Assembly: GCF_000759445.1 (NCBI RefSeq)
Contig: NZ_JRMB01000002.1
Span: forward strand, 868,001-932,000
DNA from: Pseudomonas lutea
GTDB lineage: Bacteria > Pseudomonadota > Gammaproteobacteria > Pseudomonadales > Pseudomonadaceae
Direction: 5' to 3'
DNA: 64,000 nucleotides
In this document: piece after piece, positions 26,590 to 35,294 of the stretch
Numbering within the stretch: the first letter of the stretch is position 1
Layout of the letters: every line of letters starts with the position of its first letter
Translations under genes and position numbers: made by a program
The notes under the pieces: model-generated
Told to the model about the DNA's origin: nothing
Database searches by the model: none
The model's input: the letters and a program-made list of their open reading frames with translations, nothing else

Positions 26590-27235
26590 TCGCCTTCGCG
26601 GGCAAGCGCGCTCCTACAGTTGATCCGCGCCATACCGACAGCCTTCCGCGTACGCGAAATCCGTTGATCCGGGCAACACCGGCAACCTTCCGCGCACGCG
26701 AAATCGATTGATCCGGGCAACACCTGCAACCTTCCGCGTACGCGAGATCCGTTGATTCTGGCAACACCGGCAACGTTCCGCGTACACGAATCTGTAGGAG
26801 CCGGCTTGCTGGCGAACGCGGTGAGCCAGACGATAAATGCGTTGCGGCAAAATCGCATTCGCGGGCAAGCACGCTCCTACAGTTGATCCGCGCCATACCG
26901 ACAGCCTTCGGCGTACGCAAAATCCGTTGATCCGGGTAACACCGGCAACCTAGGCCGCACGCAAAATCCGTTGATCCGGGCAACATCCGCAACCTTCTGC
27001 GAACGCAAATCTGTAGGAGCCGGCTTGCTGGCGAACGCGGTGAGCCAGACGATAAATGCGTTGCGGCAAAATCGCATTCGCGGGCAAGCGCGCTCCTACA
27101 GTTGATCCGCGCCATACCGACAGCCTTCGGCGTACGCAAAATCAGTTGGTCCGGGCAATACCGACAGCCTTCGGCGTACGCGAAACGCGTTGATCCGGGC
27201 AATACCGGCAACCTCCGACGTACCCCACGCGCTCC
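26590..27235. repeat. Composite island: 44-bp satellite plus REPs of two classes
   Basis: About ten copies of a unit of about 44 bp (GTTGATCCGGGCAACACCGG then CAACCTTCCGCGTACGCGAA and four more bases) lie in clusters of four, three and three. Between clusters is a cassette repeated twice (about 26792-26881 and 27012-27102): a plus REP of class GTAGGAGCCGGCTTGCTGGC, a 45-base spacer ending GCGGCAAAATCGCA, and an inverted REP of class TTCGCGGGCAAGC(G/A)CGCTCC. A leading inverted REP is at 26598-26620. The whole 0.65-kb gap has no gene. The satellite also recurs at 46057-46137. Confidence 0.88.
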
Positions 27236-27273
27236 TGCGCCTGTCTTCAGAGGCGAGACCCGTACACCCGCGA

Positions 27274-27741
27274 TTATTTAAGCGTCAGCTCGATCAACTC
27301 GCCGCGCACGTCAGCGCCATCGATGTGCAGCATGCCGACGGTGATCGGCAATTTGAACCGCCTCGGCCCGGCGCTGCCAGGGTTGATGAACAGCACGCCA
27401 TCGCGCACCTGCTGCAACGGCCGGTGGGAGTGGCCTGTCACGACAACGCGGACGTCATCGGGCAATGGTTTCGGCACGTCGGCCAGTATGTGCGTGGTGT
27501 AAATCGCCACCTCACCGATCCGCAACACCGCTTCGTGGGGGACGTCGCTAGCCCAGGCGTCATCGGTATCGTTGTTGCCGCGCACCACCGTCAGCGGGGC
27601 GATGGCCTTCAAGGTCTCGAGAATCTCCGGCTTGCCGATATCGCCGCCATGAATGAGGTAATCGCAGCCTTGCAACGCCTCCAATGCCTGTGGGCGCATC
27701 AGCCCGTGCGTATCGGAAATCAAACCTACTTTCACCGTCAT
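27274..27741 (-). CDS. Metallophosphoesterase, YfcE type
   Basis: This is a 155-residue calcineurin-like phosphoesterase with all core motifs: GLISDTHG (residues 6-13), HGGDIG (about 32-37), VVRGNND (about 53-59) and VVTGHSHRP (about 106-114), then INPGSAGPRR. Length and order fit the YfcE/MJ0936 phosphodiesterase group, which hydrolyses phosphodiesters with bound divalent metal. The natural substrate is unknown. The start ATG lies 3 bp after the MFS stop codon, so the two genes are probably co-transcribed, MFS first. Confidence 0.9.
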   Translation of the reverse strand: MTVKVGLISDTHGLMRPQALEALQGCDYLIHGGDIGKPEILETLKAIAPLTVVRGNNDTDDAWASDVPHEAVLRIGEVAIYTTHILADVPKPLPDDVRVVVTGHSHRPLQQVRDGVLFINPGSAGPRRFKLPITVGMLHIDGADVRGELIELTLK

Positions 27742-27744
27742 CGC

Positions 27745-28950
27745 TTAGCTCCCGGTCGCTTGTGCAGCGGCCTGTCTCGATTGCACGCGTTTCATGCTGA
27801 TCATCGCCAGCAACGCAACCACGGCGACCAGCGCGGCGAAGAACTCGCCGACATGCTCCAGACCAAATACCCGCACGCTGAAACCGACCGCCACCACCGG
27901 CACCGAAATCGACACATACAGCACCACGAAAAAGGCTGAGGTCACGGCGGCTTTCTGATCGGCCGGGCTGCTGGCAGTCACCGCGCCCATGCCGGCGCGC
28001 AGGATCATGCCCTGCCCGATGCCCGCCACCAGCCCCGCGACTATCAGCAGTCCCAACTGAGAAGTGGCGATGCTCAGCCCCAGGCAAATCATGCCGGCAA
28101 TCAGCCCGACGCAGCCGAGCGTCATGTGCCGCGCCTTCGGCAATACCTGCAGCAAGGCCTGGCCGATGATCGAAGCGACGAAAAACAAGCCGATTACCGC
28201 GCCGATCAACAATCCGCTTTGCTGATGCATCACGTGGATCATCACCGACGGCACCATGCTGGTGAACAGCCCGGCCACGCTGAAACCCGCCAAGCCCGCG
28301 ATGGATGCAGAAATAAACACGCTGCGCACCGAGGCCGGCACCGAGGGCTTCTGAATGGTCAGCCTCAGTGTCTGCGGGCGCTGCACGGTCTCACGAATCA
28401 GCACCACGCCGAGCGTCGCCAACACCAGCATTGCCAGGTGCACGTAGAACACCAGGTGCAGCGGATCCGTCAGAAACTGCGAAGTGAAACCGGCGAGCAA
28501 TGGCCCTATGCCGAGGCCGAACATATTGGCCGCCGTTGCCACCAGCGTGGCGTTCTTCCAGGTCTTGGGCGCCAGCTCGATGACCGCAACCGTCGCCGTA
28601 CCGGTCATGATGCCTGCGCTGAAGCCCGAGAAGAGTCGCCCTATCAGCAACCCGCCAATCGAATCGCTGCACAGGAATATAACCGCGCTGACCGCGCCCA
28701 TGGCCAAGCCTGCCAGCAGCAGTGGCTTGCGTCCGAGCTGATCGGACCAGCTGCCCACCGCCAGCAGCGCCGCGATGACGCCCGCCGCGTAGATCGAAAA
28801 GATGATCGTCAGCCAGCTTGCATCGAACCCGAGGCGCTGCTGATAAAGCGCGTACAACGGGGTCGGCAATGTAGTGCCCACCATGGCGATGAGCAGCGCG
28901 CACGCCGCAAAGATGAAATCGCGTGTTGAGGAAGAAGCGGGCAAGGACAT
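27745..28950 (-). CDS. MFS transporter
   Basis: This is a 401-residue major facilitator protein with about twelve transmembrane helices, the loop motif between helices 2 and 3 (GSWSDQLGRKPLLLAGL, about residues 70-86), and the N-terminus DFIFAACALLIAMVGTTLPT, typical of drug/H+ antiporter or sugar-efflux-like exporters. The substrate cannot be inferred. The ATG at 28950 (MSLPASSSTRD) is preferred over a GTG at 28965. The gene precedes the metallophosphoesterase by 3 bp. Confidence 0.86.
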   Translation of the reverse strand: MSLPASSSTRDFIFAACALLIAMVGTTLPTPLYALYQQRLGFDASWLTIIFSIYAAGVIAALLAVGSWSDQLGRKPLLLAGLAMGAVSAVIFLCSDSIGGLLIGRLFSGFSAGIMTGTATVAVIELAPKTWKNATLVATAANMFGLGIGPLLAGFTSQFLTDPLHLVFYVHLAMLVLATLGVVLIRETVQRPQTLRLTIQKPSVPASVRSVFISASIAGLAGFSVAGLFTSMVPSVMIHVMHQQSGLLIGAVIGLFFVASIIGQALLQVLPKARHMTLGCVGLIAGMICLGLSIATSQLGLLIVAGLVAGIGQGMILRAGMGAVTASSPADQKAAVTSAFFVVLYVSISVPVVAVGFSVRVFGLEHVGEFFAALVAVVALLAMISMKRVQSRQAAAQATGS

Positions 28951-29297
28951 GAGCGCACCGGGCACCTGACAAGTGTAGTCAGGCAGTGTCGCCGATACGC
29001 GCCGGACGCGGAAGTCCGAAGTTTGAAGGGGCGCGCATAAGCATATTCATCATCACGCTAAACGCTTTGACTTTCACGGCGGGGAGTCATTTGACTGGAT
29101 GAAGAGTGCCGGAACAGAGGCATTCGGGCGATAAGCGGGCCAATCAGGCGGTGTGAGAAAAGTGCAACACCCAATACAGCAAAAGACTCTTACGGAACTT
29201 GAAAATAACTAACCTGATGAACTTTCTCGACGTTTGGCTAACACCGTGCAGTTCTTTAAAGTCCCGCCCTTAATACCCGTCCAGCAGTGAAAATATT
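28951..29297. other. 347-bp gap without a gene
   Basis: This is an AT-richer divergent control region between the MFS gene and the unknown membrane protein. I see no REP, no hairpin with a T-run and no promoter that I would defend on both boxes. Confidence 0.5.
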
Positions 29298-30002
29298 GTG
29301 AACAATGATCTACAACTTGTGAAATCGGCACTGGCCCGCTTCGGCGTCATGTTGGCGCTTACGCTGTTCAGCGTCGCGATGGTGTTCGTCGACATCTTCA
29401 TTGCCAAGACCGACATCCTCGAAACCTCATTCACCGAGGTGAGTCAGGAAGTGATGCTGGCGCTGATCGCCGGCCTGTTCTGGCTCTCGGCGCGTGAGCC
29501 TGGCCAACGGGGCGTTGGCATCCTGATCGGCGGTTTTTTTGCCTGCATGCTGATTCGGGAACTGGACGGTCTGTTCGACCCGATCAGCCACAGCTTCTGG
29601 CTATGGCCGGCGCTATTGACGGCTGGCACCTGTGTCTATCGGGCCTTGGGCTACAAGGGCGCCTGGCGTGACGTGGTTTCGGGACTTGCCCGTTTTTCCG
29701 TGCGCCCGGCATTCGGTTTCATCATGGCAGGCCTGTTGGCGTTGATCTTTTCGCGGCTCTTCGGCATGGGTTCGCTGTGGCACGGGATCCTTCAAGAGGG
29801 CTACGCGCGCCTGGCGAAAACCACGGTGGAAGAAGGCGTCGAATTGCTGGCTTACAGCATATGCCTCGGCGGCGCACTGGATTATTTTCTGGAACTGCGA
29901 CGTGACCTGTCGCGCTTTGACGACCTCACCGAACTGCAGATCTCATCGCCGGCCAAAGCCCGGCGTCGCGCCGCTGCGGCGGAGCTGGAACCCACCGTCT
30001 AA
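29298..30002 (+). CDS. Unknown membrane protein with five or six helices
   Basis: This is a 234-residue protein that I do not recognise. Hydrophobic segments are near residues 14-33, 50-63, 73-88, 100-115 and 135-155, and a weaker one lies near 185-198. The C-terminus (LRRDLSRFDDLTELQISSPAKARRRAAAAELEPTV) is charged and probably cytoplasmic. The start is a GTG at 29298 with no in-frame ATG upstream; the nearest internal Met is residue 18, inside the first helix, so GTG is the better choice. It has no obvious partner: the MFS gene is divergent and the LacI gene lies 189 bp downstream. Confidence 0.7.
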   Translation: MNNDLQLVKSALARFGVMLALTLFSVAMVFVDIFIAKTDILETSFTEVSQEVMLALIAGLFWLSAREPGQRGVGILIGGFFACMLIRELDGLFDPISHSFWLWPALLTAGTCVYRALGYKGAWRDVVSGLARFSVRPAFGFIMAGLLALIFSRLFGMGSLWHGILQEGYARLAKTTVEEGVELLAYSICLGGALDYFLELRRDLSRFDDLTELQISSPAKARRRAAAAELEPTV

Positions 30003-30190
30003 ACAGGGTTTGACGCAAAAGCCAGGCCCCGGCGGAGCATCCAGAGGCGTCTGAAAATAAACGCCCTGGTTTCGCTCCTCAGCCGGGGTTGCGCGTCCCT
30101 TTCGCACCCTCCATCGTGCTAGCCTTGGCACTCTTTGGAGGGATGCGACTGCCCCGCAGGTTGTCCCGTATTTCAGGCAGCCAATCGCCC

Positions 30191-31207
30191 ATGAGCAAGA
30201 AAACCCCTGTCACCATTTCCGACATCGCCCGTCGCGTAAACATGACGCCCGTCACTGTTTCCCGTGCGCTGAACAAGCCTGACCTGGTCAAGCCCGCCAC
30301 ACTGGCGCGCATTCTTGAAGTGGCGCAGGAACTCGATTACGTCCCCAACGCTTTTGCCCGCAGTCTCAAGCGCAGCGAAAGCATGATCATCGGTGTGATC
30401 ACGGCGTCGGTGGATAACCCGTTCTACAGCGAGATGATCAAAGCCATTTCCCGCGAGGCAAAGAAACGCGGTTACACCATCATGCTGGTGGACACCGACG
30501 GTTCGGAAGAACTCGAAGCCAAGGCGGTCGACACGCTGCTCAGTTATCGCGTTGCCGGCATCGTGTTGTCGCCGGTATCGGACGAGCCGGCCTATCAACC
30601 GGCGTACCTCAGTCGCCTCAGCAACGGCGACATCCCCGTCGTACAACTGGACCGGGCGCTGCCTGACAGCCCGTTCAGCCACGTGGTTCTGGACAACTAC
30701 CACAGTGGCGTCAAAGGCGCGCGCTACCTGCTGGCGCAAAGCCCGGATATGCAGCGCATGCTGGTGCTGACCGGCCCCGCGCGCTCGCGGATTTCCGAGG
30801 AACGACTCAAGGGCGTTAAAGCGGCCATCGCAGAGAGCGGCAAGCCTGTGCAGCTGGACGTGTTTGCAGGTGATTACACGCTGGAGCCGTCGCATCAGAG
30901 CACGCTGGATTACCTGCACGATCATCCGATCCCCGAGGCGATTTTCGGCTTCAATCAACTCATCACCCTGGGCGCCATGAAGGCATTGCGTGATCGCAAT
31001 ATCGCCCATGACAGCGTGGCCATTTGCGGCATCGACCGATTGCCGTTCGCCGACATCTTCGGCATCCCGATCGCCTGCATCGCCCACGACGCGTCACTGG
31101 CCGGCAGCAGCGCCGTGAAGATGCTGCTGGAGCGAATCGGGGATCGCCATGTGCCGAAGGCGCGGATTGTGATTGTTGGGGAGTTGGAGAATGGCGTCGG
31201 GGTGTAA
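30191..31207 (+). CDS. LacI-family transcriptional regulator of the polyol cluster
   Basis: This is a 338-residue LacI/GalR repressor. The N-terminal helix-turn-helix and hinge (residues 5-60) read VTISDIARRVNMTPVTVSRA and YVPNAFARSLKR; a periplasmic-binding-like sensor follows (about 62-338). The ATG at 30191 begins the family-typical N-terminus, while an earlier start at 30089 adds unrelated residues. It is convergent with the SDR gene that ends the polyol operon, and a LacI-type operator (38847-38868) lies before the first gene of that operon, so autogenous neighbourhood control is likely. The inducer is probably the imported polyol or its ketose. Confidence 0.9.
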   Translation: MSKKTPVTISDIARRVNMTPVTVSRALNKPDLVKPATLARILEVAQELDYVPNAFARSLKRSESMIIGVITASVDNPFYSEMIKAISREAKKRGYTIMLVDTDGSEELEAKAVDTLLSYRVAGIVLSPVSDEPAYQPAYLSRLSNGDIPVVQLDRALPDSPFSHVVLDNYHSGVKGARYLLAQSPDMQRMLVLTGPARSRISEERLKGVKAAIAESGKPVQLDVFAGDYTLEPSHQSTLDYLHDHPIPEAIFGFNQLITLGAMKALRDRNIAHDSVAICGIDRLPFADIFGIPIACIAHDASLAGSSAVKMLLERIGDRHVPKARIVIVGELENGVGV

Positions 31208-31271
31208 TAGGTCATCGGCCATCGCCGATCCAACCGGTAAATCAGCGCCCTATCCGAATCGACTCGGTACC

Positions 31272-31363
31272 TTGTAGGAGCGCGCTTGCCCGCGAACGCG
31301 GTGTATCAGATACCAATATGTTGCCTGACACACCGCGTTCGCGGGCAAGCGCGCTCCTACAGG
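31272..31363. repeat. REP pair forming a perfect 31-bp inverted repeat
   Basis: Positions 31274-31304 and 31330-31360 are exact reverse complements, with a 25-base loop. The extra eight bases inside each REP (CGCGGTGT) also pair, which is unusual. The element sits between convergent genes (LacI and SDR). Confidence 0.92.
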
Positions 31364-31380
31364 TTTTGCGTTGTCGGCAG

Positions 31381-31553
31381 ATTCACGTTGATTGGCAAAT
31401 GTGCGTTGGTCAGCGGATTGGCGTTAATCGGCAAATGTGTGTTGGTCAGCGGATTCGCGTTAATCGGCAAATGTGCGGTGGTCAGCGGATTCGCGTTAAT
31501 CGGCAAATGTGCGTTGGTCAGCGGATTCGCGTTAATGGGCAGATTCGCGTTTG
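31381..31553. repeat. 36-bp tandem satellite, four copies plus a partial
   Basis: Units start at 31381, 31417, 31453 and 31489, and a truncated fifth begins at 31525. The core is GCGTTAATCGGCAAATGTG followed by (C/T)G(T/G)TGGTCAGCGGATT. The unit length is a multiple of three, so both strands stay open and give spurious 83-codon (minus) and longer (plus) frames. Confidence 0.92.
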
Positions 31554-31582
31554 TTCGCCACCTTTGTAGCGCACCCAAATCG

Positions 31583-32320
31583 TCAACGGCTCGTGTATCC
31601 CCCATCAATCGGCAGCGACACGCCGCTGATCATCGAGGCCGCACTGCTCAGCAGGAACAGGATGGGTGCGGCGACCTCGGCGGTTTCGGCGAAGCGCCCC
31701 AAGGGTATGGCCGCCAGCGCGGGGTCGCGTTTGCTGGGCTCGCCCCACGCCATTTGCGCCATGGGCGTCAGCGTGACGGTCGGGTTTACGCTGTTGACGC
31801 GAATCCCGTGCCGGCCCCATTCACCGCATTGCACACGAGTCATGGCATCCATCGCGCCTTTCGACGCGCAATAGCTCAAATGATCATCCAGCGCCACCAG
31901 CGACGCCTGACTCGACACATTGACGATGGCGCCGGGCACGCCATCGGCAATCATCTTGTTCGCCAATGCGCCGGCGATCATTGCTGCCGCTCGGACATTG
32001 ATCGCCATGACCTGATCGAACGCGTCAGCACTTACCTGGGTGGCAGGCTCCAGAATGGAAATGCCCGCGCAGTTGACCAGCCCGTGCATCGCGGGCAGCG
32101 ACGCCAGCAACGCAGCCAAATGCTGAGAATCCGCGACGTCCACTTGCAACGTCTGGCACCCCTGGGTGGCCAATTTGTCGAGGGCAGAGGGATCACGGCC
32201 CATGGCGTAAACCTCGGCGCCACTGTTGAGCAATTGCTGCACCACCTCCCAGCCGATACCGCTGGTGGCGCCAGTGACCAGAATCCGCTGGCCGGTGAAA
32301 TCGAATCGGGCAGTATTCAC
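31583..32320 (-). CDS. SDR-family polyol/ketose oxidoreductase
   Basis: This is a 245-residue short-chain dehydrogenase. Visible are the cofactor motif TGATSGIG (about residues 16-23), NCAGIS (Asn-Ala-Gly motif, about 87-92), the catalytic Ser in VNVSSQASL, and Tyr-x-x-x-Lys in SYCASKGAMDAM (about 150-154), with IDGGYTSR at the end. It resembles the L-xylulose reductase / D-arabinitol-type group. In this operon it likely oxidises a polyol or reduces a ketose, NAD(P)-linked. It is the last gene, 2 bp after the kinase stop, and overlaps the frame of a satellite downstream. Confidence 0.86.
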   Translation of the reverse strand: MNTARFDFTGQRILVTGATSGIGWEVVQQLLNSGAEVYAMGRDPSALDKLATQGCQTLQVDVADSQHLAALLASLPAMHGLVNCAGISILEPATQVSADAFDQVMAINVRAAAMIAGALANKMIADGVPGAIVNVSSQASLVALDDHLSYCASKGAMDAMTRVQCGEWGRHGIRVNSVNPTVTLTPMAQMAWGEPSKRDPALAAIPLGRFAETAEVAAPILFLLSSAASMISGVSLPIDGGYTSR

Positions 32321-32322
32321 AG

Positions 32323-33855
32323 TCAGGCTTCCTGCAAGCGATGCATGATGGGTTTGAGCGCCGGGTACAACGCGACATAGTCAGCGAACAGGCGCGAATA
32401 CAACTCGACGTTCCGGGCTTGGGGTTCGGCTCGGCGCTCCAGTTGCACCCAGCCCTTGTGCACCTGTGCTTCGTCTACCAGACCGACCGCATGCGCCGCC
32501 AGCAGGGCAGCACCCAGCGCCGCTTCGACTTCCTGCACGATGGTGTATACCGGGAAGTTGGTGACGTCGGCGATGATCTGCATCCACAAGTCCGAGTGGC
32601 TGGCGCCGCCGACGACGATCAGCCGCGGGTCCAGAGACTGCGCGCCACGGGTCCCCGCTTCGATGTTGTGCCGCAACGCGAAAGTGACGCCCTCAAGGAC
32701 CGCGCGATAAAGATGAATGCGGCTGTGATACAGGCTCAGGCCGACAAAACTGCCGCTCGCCTTTGCATCCCATACCGGGCTGCGCTCGCCCATCAGGTAC
32801 GGCTGAAACAACACGCCGTCACTGCCGGCGGGAATCTTCATTGCCGCGCGTTCGAGAATGACGTGGCTGTCTTCGCCACTCTCACGCCCCTGCTGCTCTT
32901 CCGCCTGGCAGAACTGCTCGCGAAACCAGCTGACCGAGGCACCAGCGGTGATCGCGCCGCCAAAGATGTAGAGGTCTTTGGCGCCGTTGAACACGTGGGG
33001 AAAGCTGACCAGACCGTGACGCGCATCCACCTGTTGGTTGAGATACCCCCAGCACATGCTGGTGCCAATCATCGCCACATGGTTGCCGGCCTGAGTGACG
33101 CCTGCCGCAAAAGTGGCCATGGCCGCATCGACACCGCCGCCAAGCAGCGGCGTACCGGTTGCCAGCCCGAGACGATCGGCCCATTCGGGCAACAGACCGC
33201 CGACAACGTCACCGGAGTGCACCAGCCGCTCAGGCATCATCGACGCCGGTATGCCCAAGGCATCGAGCATCTCTGCCGACCAGCCCCGCGCTTTGACGTC
33301 GTAGATCCCGCCAATATTGCCGGCGGAGCTGTGGTCCACCGCGATCTCGCCGGTCAGACAAAAATTAATGTAGCTGTTGGGCGGCAGCAGGTAACGCGTG
33401 TCGGCCCAGACCTGCGGCTGGTTGTCCTTCAGCCAGAGCATTTTGGTGAAGCCGTAATAGCTGTCGACCCCGTTGCCGGTGATCGCGTGCAAGCGCTCAA
33501 GGTCAGCGTGTTCGTTGACCCACTCAACCTGTGCCTCGGCGCGCCGGTCCATCCAGATCAGGCACGGGTACAACGGCTTGATCTGTGCGTCGACCGCAAT
33601 CCCCGAGCCGCCATACAGACTGCTGACGCACATCGATTTAACGCTGTCTTTGGGCACGTCGCTTTTGCGCATGCAGGCAGCCACGCAGATTTCCACGGCG
33701 TCGAGCCAGACCTGAGGCCATTGCTCCGCCCAGCGCGGTTTGGGCGTATCGACCTTATAACTGTGGCTATGCTGCGCGACGATCCGGCCCTGCGCATCGA
33801 CCAACAGCGCCTTGGTGCTTTGGGTGCCGATGTCGACACCGATGACGTAATCCAT
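32323..33855 (-). CDS. FGGY-family carbohydrate kinase
   Basis: This is a 510-residue sugar kinase. The N-terminal phosphate-1 motif is VIGVDIGTQSTKALLVDAQG (residues 4-23). Further family marks are CLIWMDRRAEAQVEWVNEH, the phosphate-2 region AMIGTSMCWG, and VVGGASHSDLWMQIIADVTN near residue 420. Length and motifs fit the xylulokinase/erythritol-kinase branch, which phosphorylates a C4-C5 polyol or ketose with ATP. The dehydrogenase partners suggest the ketose is the substrate. The gene is separated from the upstream dehydrogenase by a 139-bp gap containing a REP pair and joins the SDR gene with a 2-bp gap. Confidence 0.88.
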   Translation of the reverse strand: MDYVIGVDIGTQSTKALLVDAQGRIVAQHSHSYKVDTPKPRWAEQWPQVWLDAVEICVAACMRKSDVPKDSVKSMCVSSLYGGSGIAVDAQIKPLYPCLIWMDRRAEAQVEWVNEHADLERLHAITGNGVDSYYGFTKMLWLKDNQPQVWADTRYLLPPNSYINFCLTGEIAVDHSSAGNIGGIYDVKARGWSAEMLDALGIPASMMPERLVHSGDVVGGLLPEWADRLGLATGTPLLGGGVDAAMATFAAGVTQAGNHVAMIGTSMCWGYLNQQVDARHGLVSFPHVFNGAKDLYIFGGAITAGASVSWFREQFCQAEEQQGRESGEDSHVILERAAMKIPAGSDGVLFQPYLMGERSPVWDAKASGSFVGLSLYHSRIHLYRAVLEGVTFALRHNIEAGTRGAQSLDPRLIVVGGASHSDLWMQIIADVTNFPVYTIVQEVEAALGAALLAAHAVGLVDEAQVHKGWVQLERRAEPQARNVELYSRLFADYVALYPALKPIMHRLQEA

Positions 33856-33900
33856 CCGGGTGCGCTCTTGTTGTTATGTGACAAATGAAGGGCTCAAACG

Positions 33901-33989
33901 GCAGGAGCGCGCTTGCCCGCGAATCGCGTTGTTTCAGACGGTTATGCTGCCCCTGATACACCGCCATCGCCGGCCAGCGCGCTCCTCCA
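33901..33989. repeat. Degenerate REP pair between kinase and dehydrogenase genes
   Basis: Left REP GCAGGAGCGCGCTTGCCCGC (33901-33923) and right degenerate inverted REP GCCGGCCAGCGCGCTCCTCC (33970-33989) lie inside the 139-bp intercistronic gap of the polyol operon. Confidence 0.82.
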
Positions 33990-33994
33990 GATGG

Positions 33995-35083
33995 TCAATT
34001 ATTGACGGGCTTGAGCAGGACCTTGATCGACTTGGTCGAATCGGCCAGCGCAAACGCTTCGGCATAGTCATCCAGACCAAAATCATGGGTCACGATGCCT
34101 TCGGAGGTCACAAGACCGCGCTCGAACAGGTCAATGGCGATGGGGTAGCAATAAGGGCCCAGGTGAGCCCCGCGCACGTCGAGTTCCTTGCGGTCGCCAA
34201 TGATCGACCAGTCAGCGCTGGTCTCGGCACCGAATACGCTGAACTCGACGAAGCGGCCCAGCTTGCGGATCAGGTCCAGGCCCTGGGTGACGCCGATCGG
34301 CACGCCGGTGGTTTCGATGTAAACGTCACAGCCGTAGCCATCGGTCAGGCCATTGATGATCTCTCTGGCGTTGTCGCGGCTGGGGTTGATGACCACATCG
34401 GCGCCGAACTTCTTCGCCAGTTCGAGACGCTCGTCGACCATGTCGATGACCACCAGCTTCTTCGGTGTTTTCAACGCAGCGACTTGCACCATGCACAGGC
34501 CCAGCGTGCCGGCGCCGGCGATTACCAGTACGTCGTCGAGCTGAACATCACCCCGATTAACCGTGTGAATCGAGCAGGCCATAGGTTCGATCAGCGCTGA
34601 GTCTTCCAGCGAAACCGACTCTGGAATGTGATGAACGATGGCCGTTTTCGGAATGCGCATGTACTGCGCCATGCCGCCCTCGGCGACGTCTTTCTGAAAG
34701 CCGAAGATGTTGTGGACTTCGCACATCCAGTACTTGCCGGATTTGCAGAATTTGCACTTCTCGCAGGGCACGATCTGTTCGGCGATGACTTTGTCGCCGA
34801 CCTTTACCCCGAAGTGCTCTTCAGCGCCCTCGCCCACCGAGTCCACGTAGCCGAAAAACTCATGGCCCGGCACGACGGGTGCTTTGACCCAAGGGCTTTC
34901 GCCACCCCAGAACATTGCAGCGCCTGAATGACACTTGCAGTCACTGGCGCAGATCCCGCAGGCGCCGATGCGGATGACCAGTTCGTTGGCACGCGCCACC
35001 GGTTTGCTGATCTGCTCCAGACGGTAGTCTTTCGGCGCATGGCAGACGACGGCTTGCATGGTGTTTGTAGTGTTTTGTTCCAT
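33995..35083 (-). CDS. Zinc-dependent polyol dehydrogenase (erythritol/L-threitol dehydrogenase-like)
   Basis: This is a 362-residue medium-chain dehydrogenase. Catalytic-zinc ligands lie in GACGICASDCKCHSG and VPGHEFFG. The structural-zinc cysteines are in CEKCKFCKSGKYWMC, the exact Cys-x2-Cys-x2-Cys-x7-Cys pattern. The cofactor motif is GAGTLGL (about residues 180-186). It oxidises a secondary alcohol of a polyol with NAD+. The closest remembered naming is erythritol/L-threitol dehydrogenase, which fits the FGGY kinase and Rbs-type importer nearby, but the true polyol is not proven. The ATG at 35083 has a GGTG element 9 bp upstream. The flanking gaps (139 and 211 bp) each carry a REP pair. 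Confidence 0.85.
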   Translation of the reverse strand: MEQNTTNTMQAVVCHAPKDYRLEQISKPVARANELVIRIGACGICASDCKCHSGAAMFWGGESPWVKAPVVPGHEFFGYVDSVGEGAEEHFGVKVGDKVIAEQIVPCEKCKFCKSGKYWMCEVHNIFGFQKDVAEGGMAQYMRIPKTAIVHHIPESVSLEDSALIEPMACSIHTVNRGDVQLDDVLVIAGAGTLGLCMVQVAALKTPKKLVVIDMVDERLELAKKFGADVVINPSRDNAREIINGLTDGYGCDVYIETTGVPIGVTQGLDLIRKLGRFVEFSVFGAETSADWSIIGDRKELDVRGAHLGPYCYPIAIDLFERGLVTSEGIVTHDFGLDDYAEAFALADSTKSIKVLLKPVNN

Positions 35084-35140
35084 GTCGGTTCACCTGTTTT
35101 GGGTAAGTGATGATTACGGCCACTTGGGAGTGGGAGAACT

Positions 35141-35227
35141 GTAGGAGCCGGCTTGCTGGCGAATGAGGCCGCTCGGACAAATCCGCTGCGACTGACCCAC
35201 CGCGTTCGCCAGCAAGCCGGCTCCTGT
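35141..35227. repeat. REP pair between dehydrogenase and ABC permease genes
   Basis: Opposed REPs of class GTAGGAGCCGGCTTGCTGGC (35141-35163) and TTCGCCAGCAAGCCGGCTCC (35205-35225) lie in the 211-bp gap. This is a different REP class from the pair at 33901-33989 in the same operon. Confidence 0.9.
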
Positions 35228-35294
35228 GGGCGTCAGCTTGGGGCAAATCGCAACGCTCCCTCTCGCACGACCGCAGCCTGTTCAATGCATCCGG

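Noticed and set aside
26564..27211. 215-codon minus-strand frame with Arg/Cys-rich repeats
   Set aside because: It reads through REP and satellite repeats. Parallel frames are open as well, and there is no family match.
31357..31608. 83-codon minus-strand frame with 12-residue periodicity
   Set aside because: The 36-bp satellite keeps all frames open. The frame overlaps the SDR 3' end and has no ribosome site.
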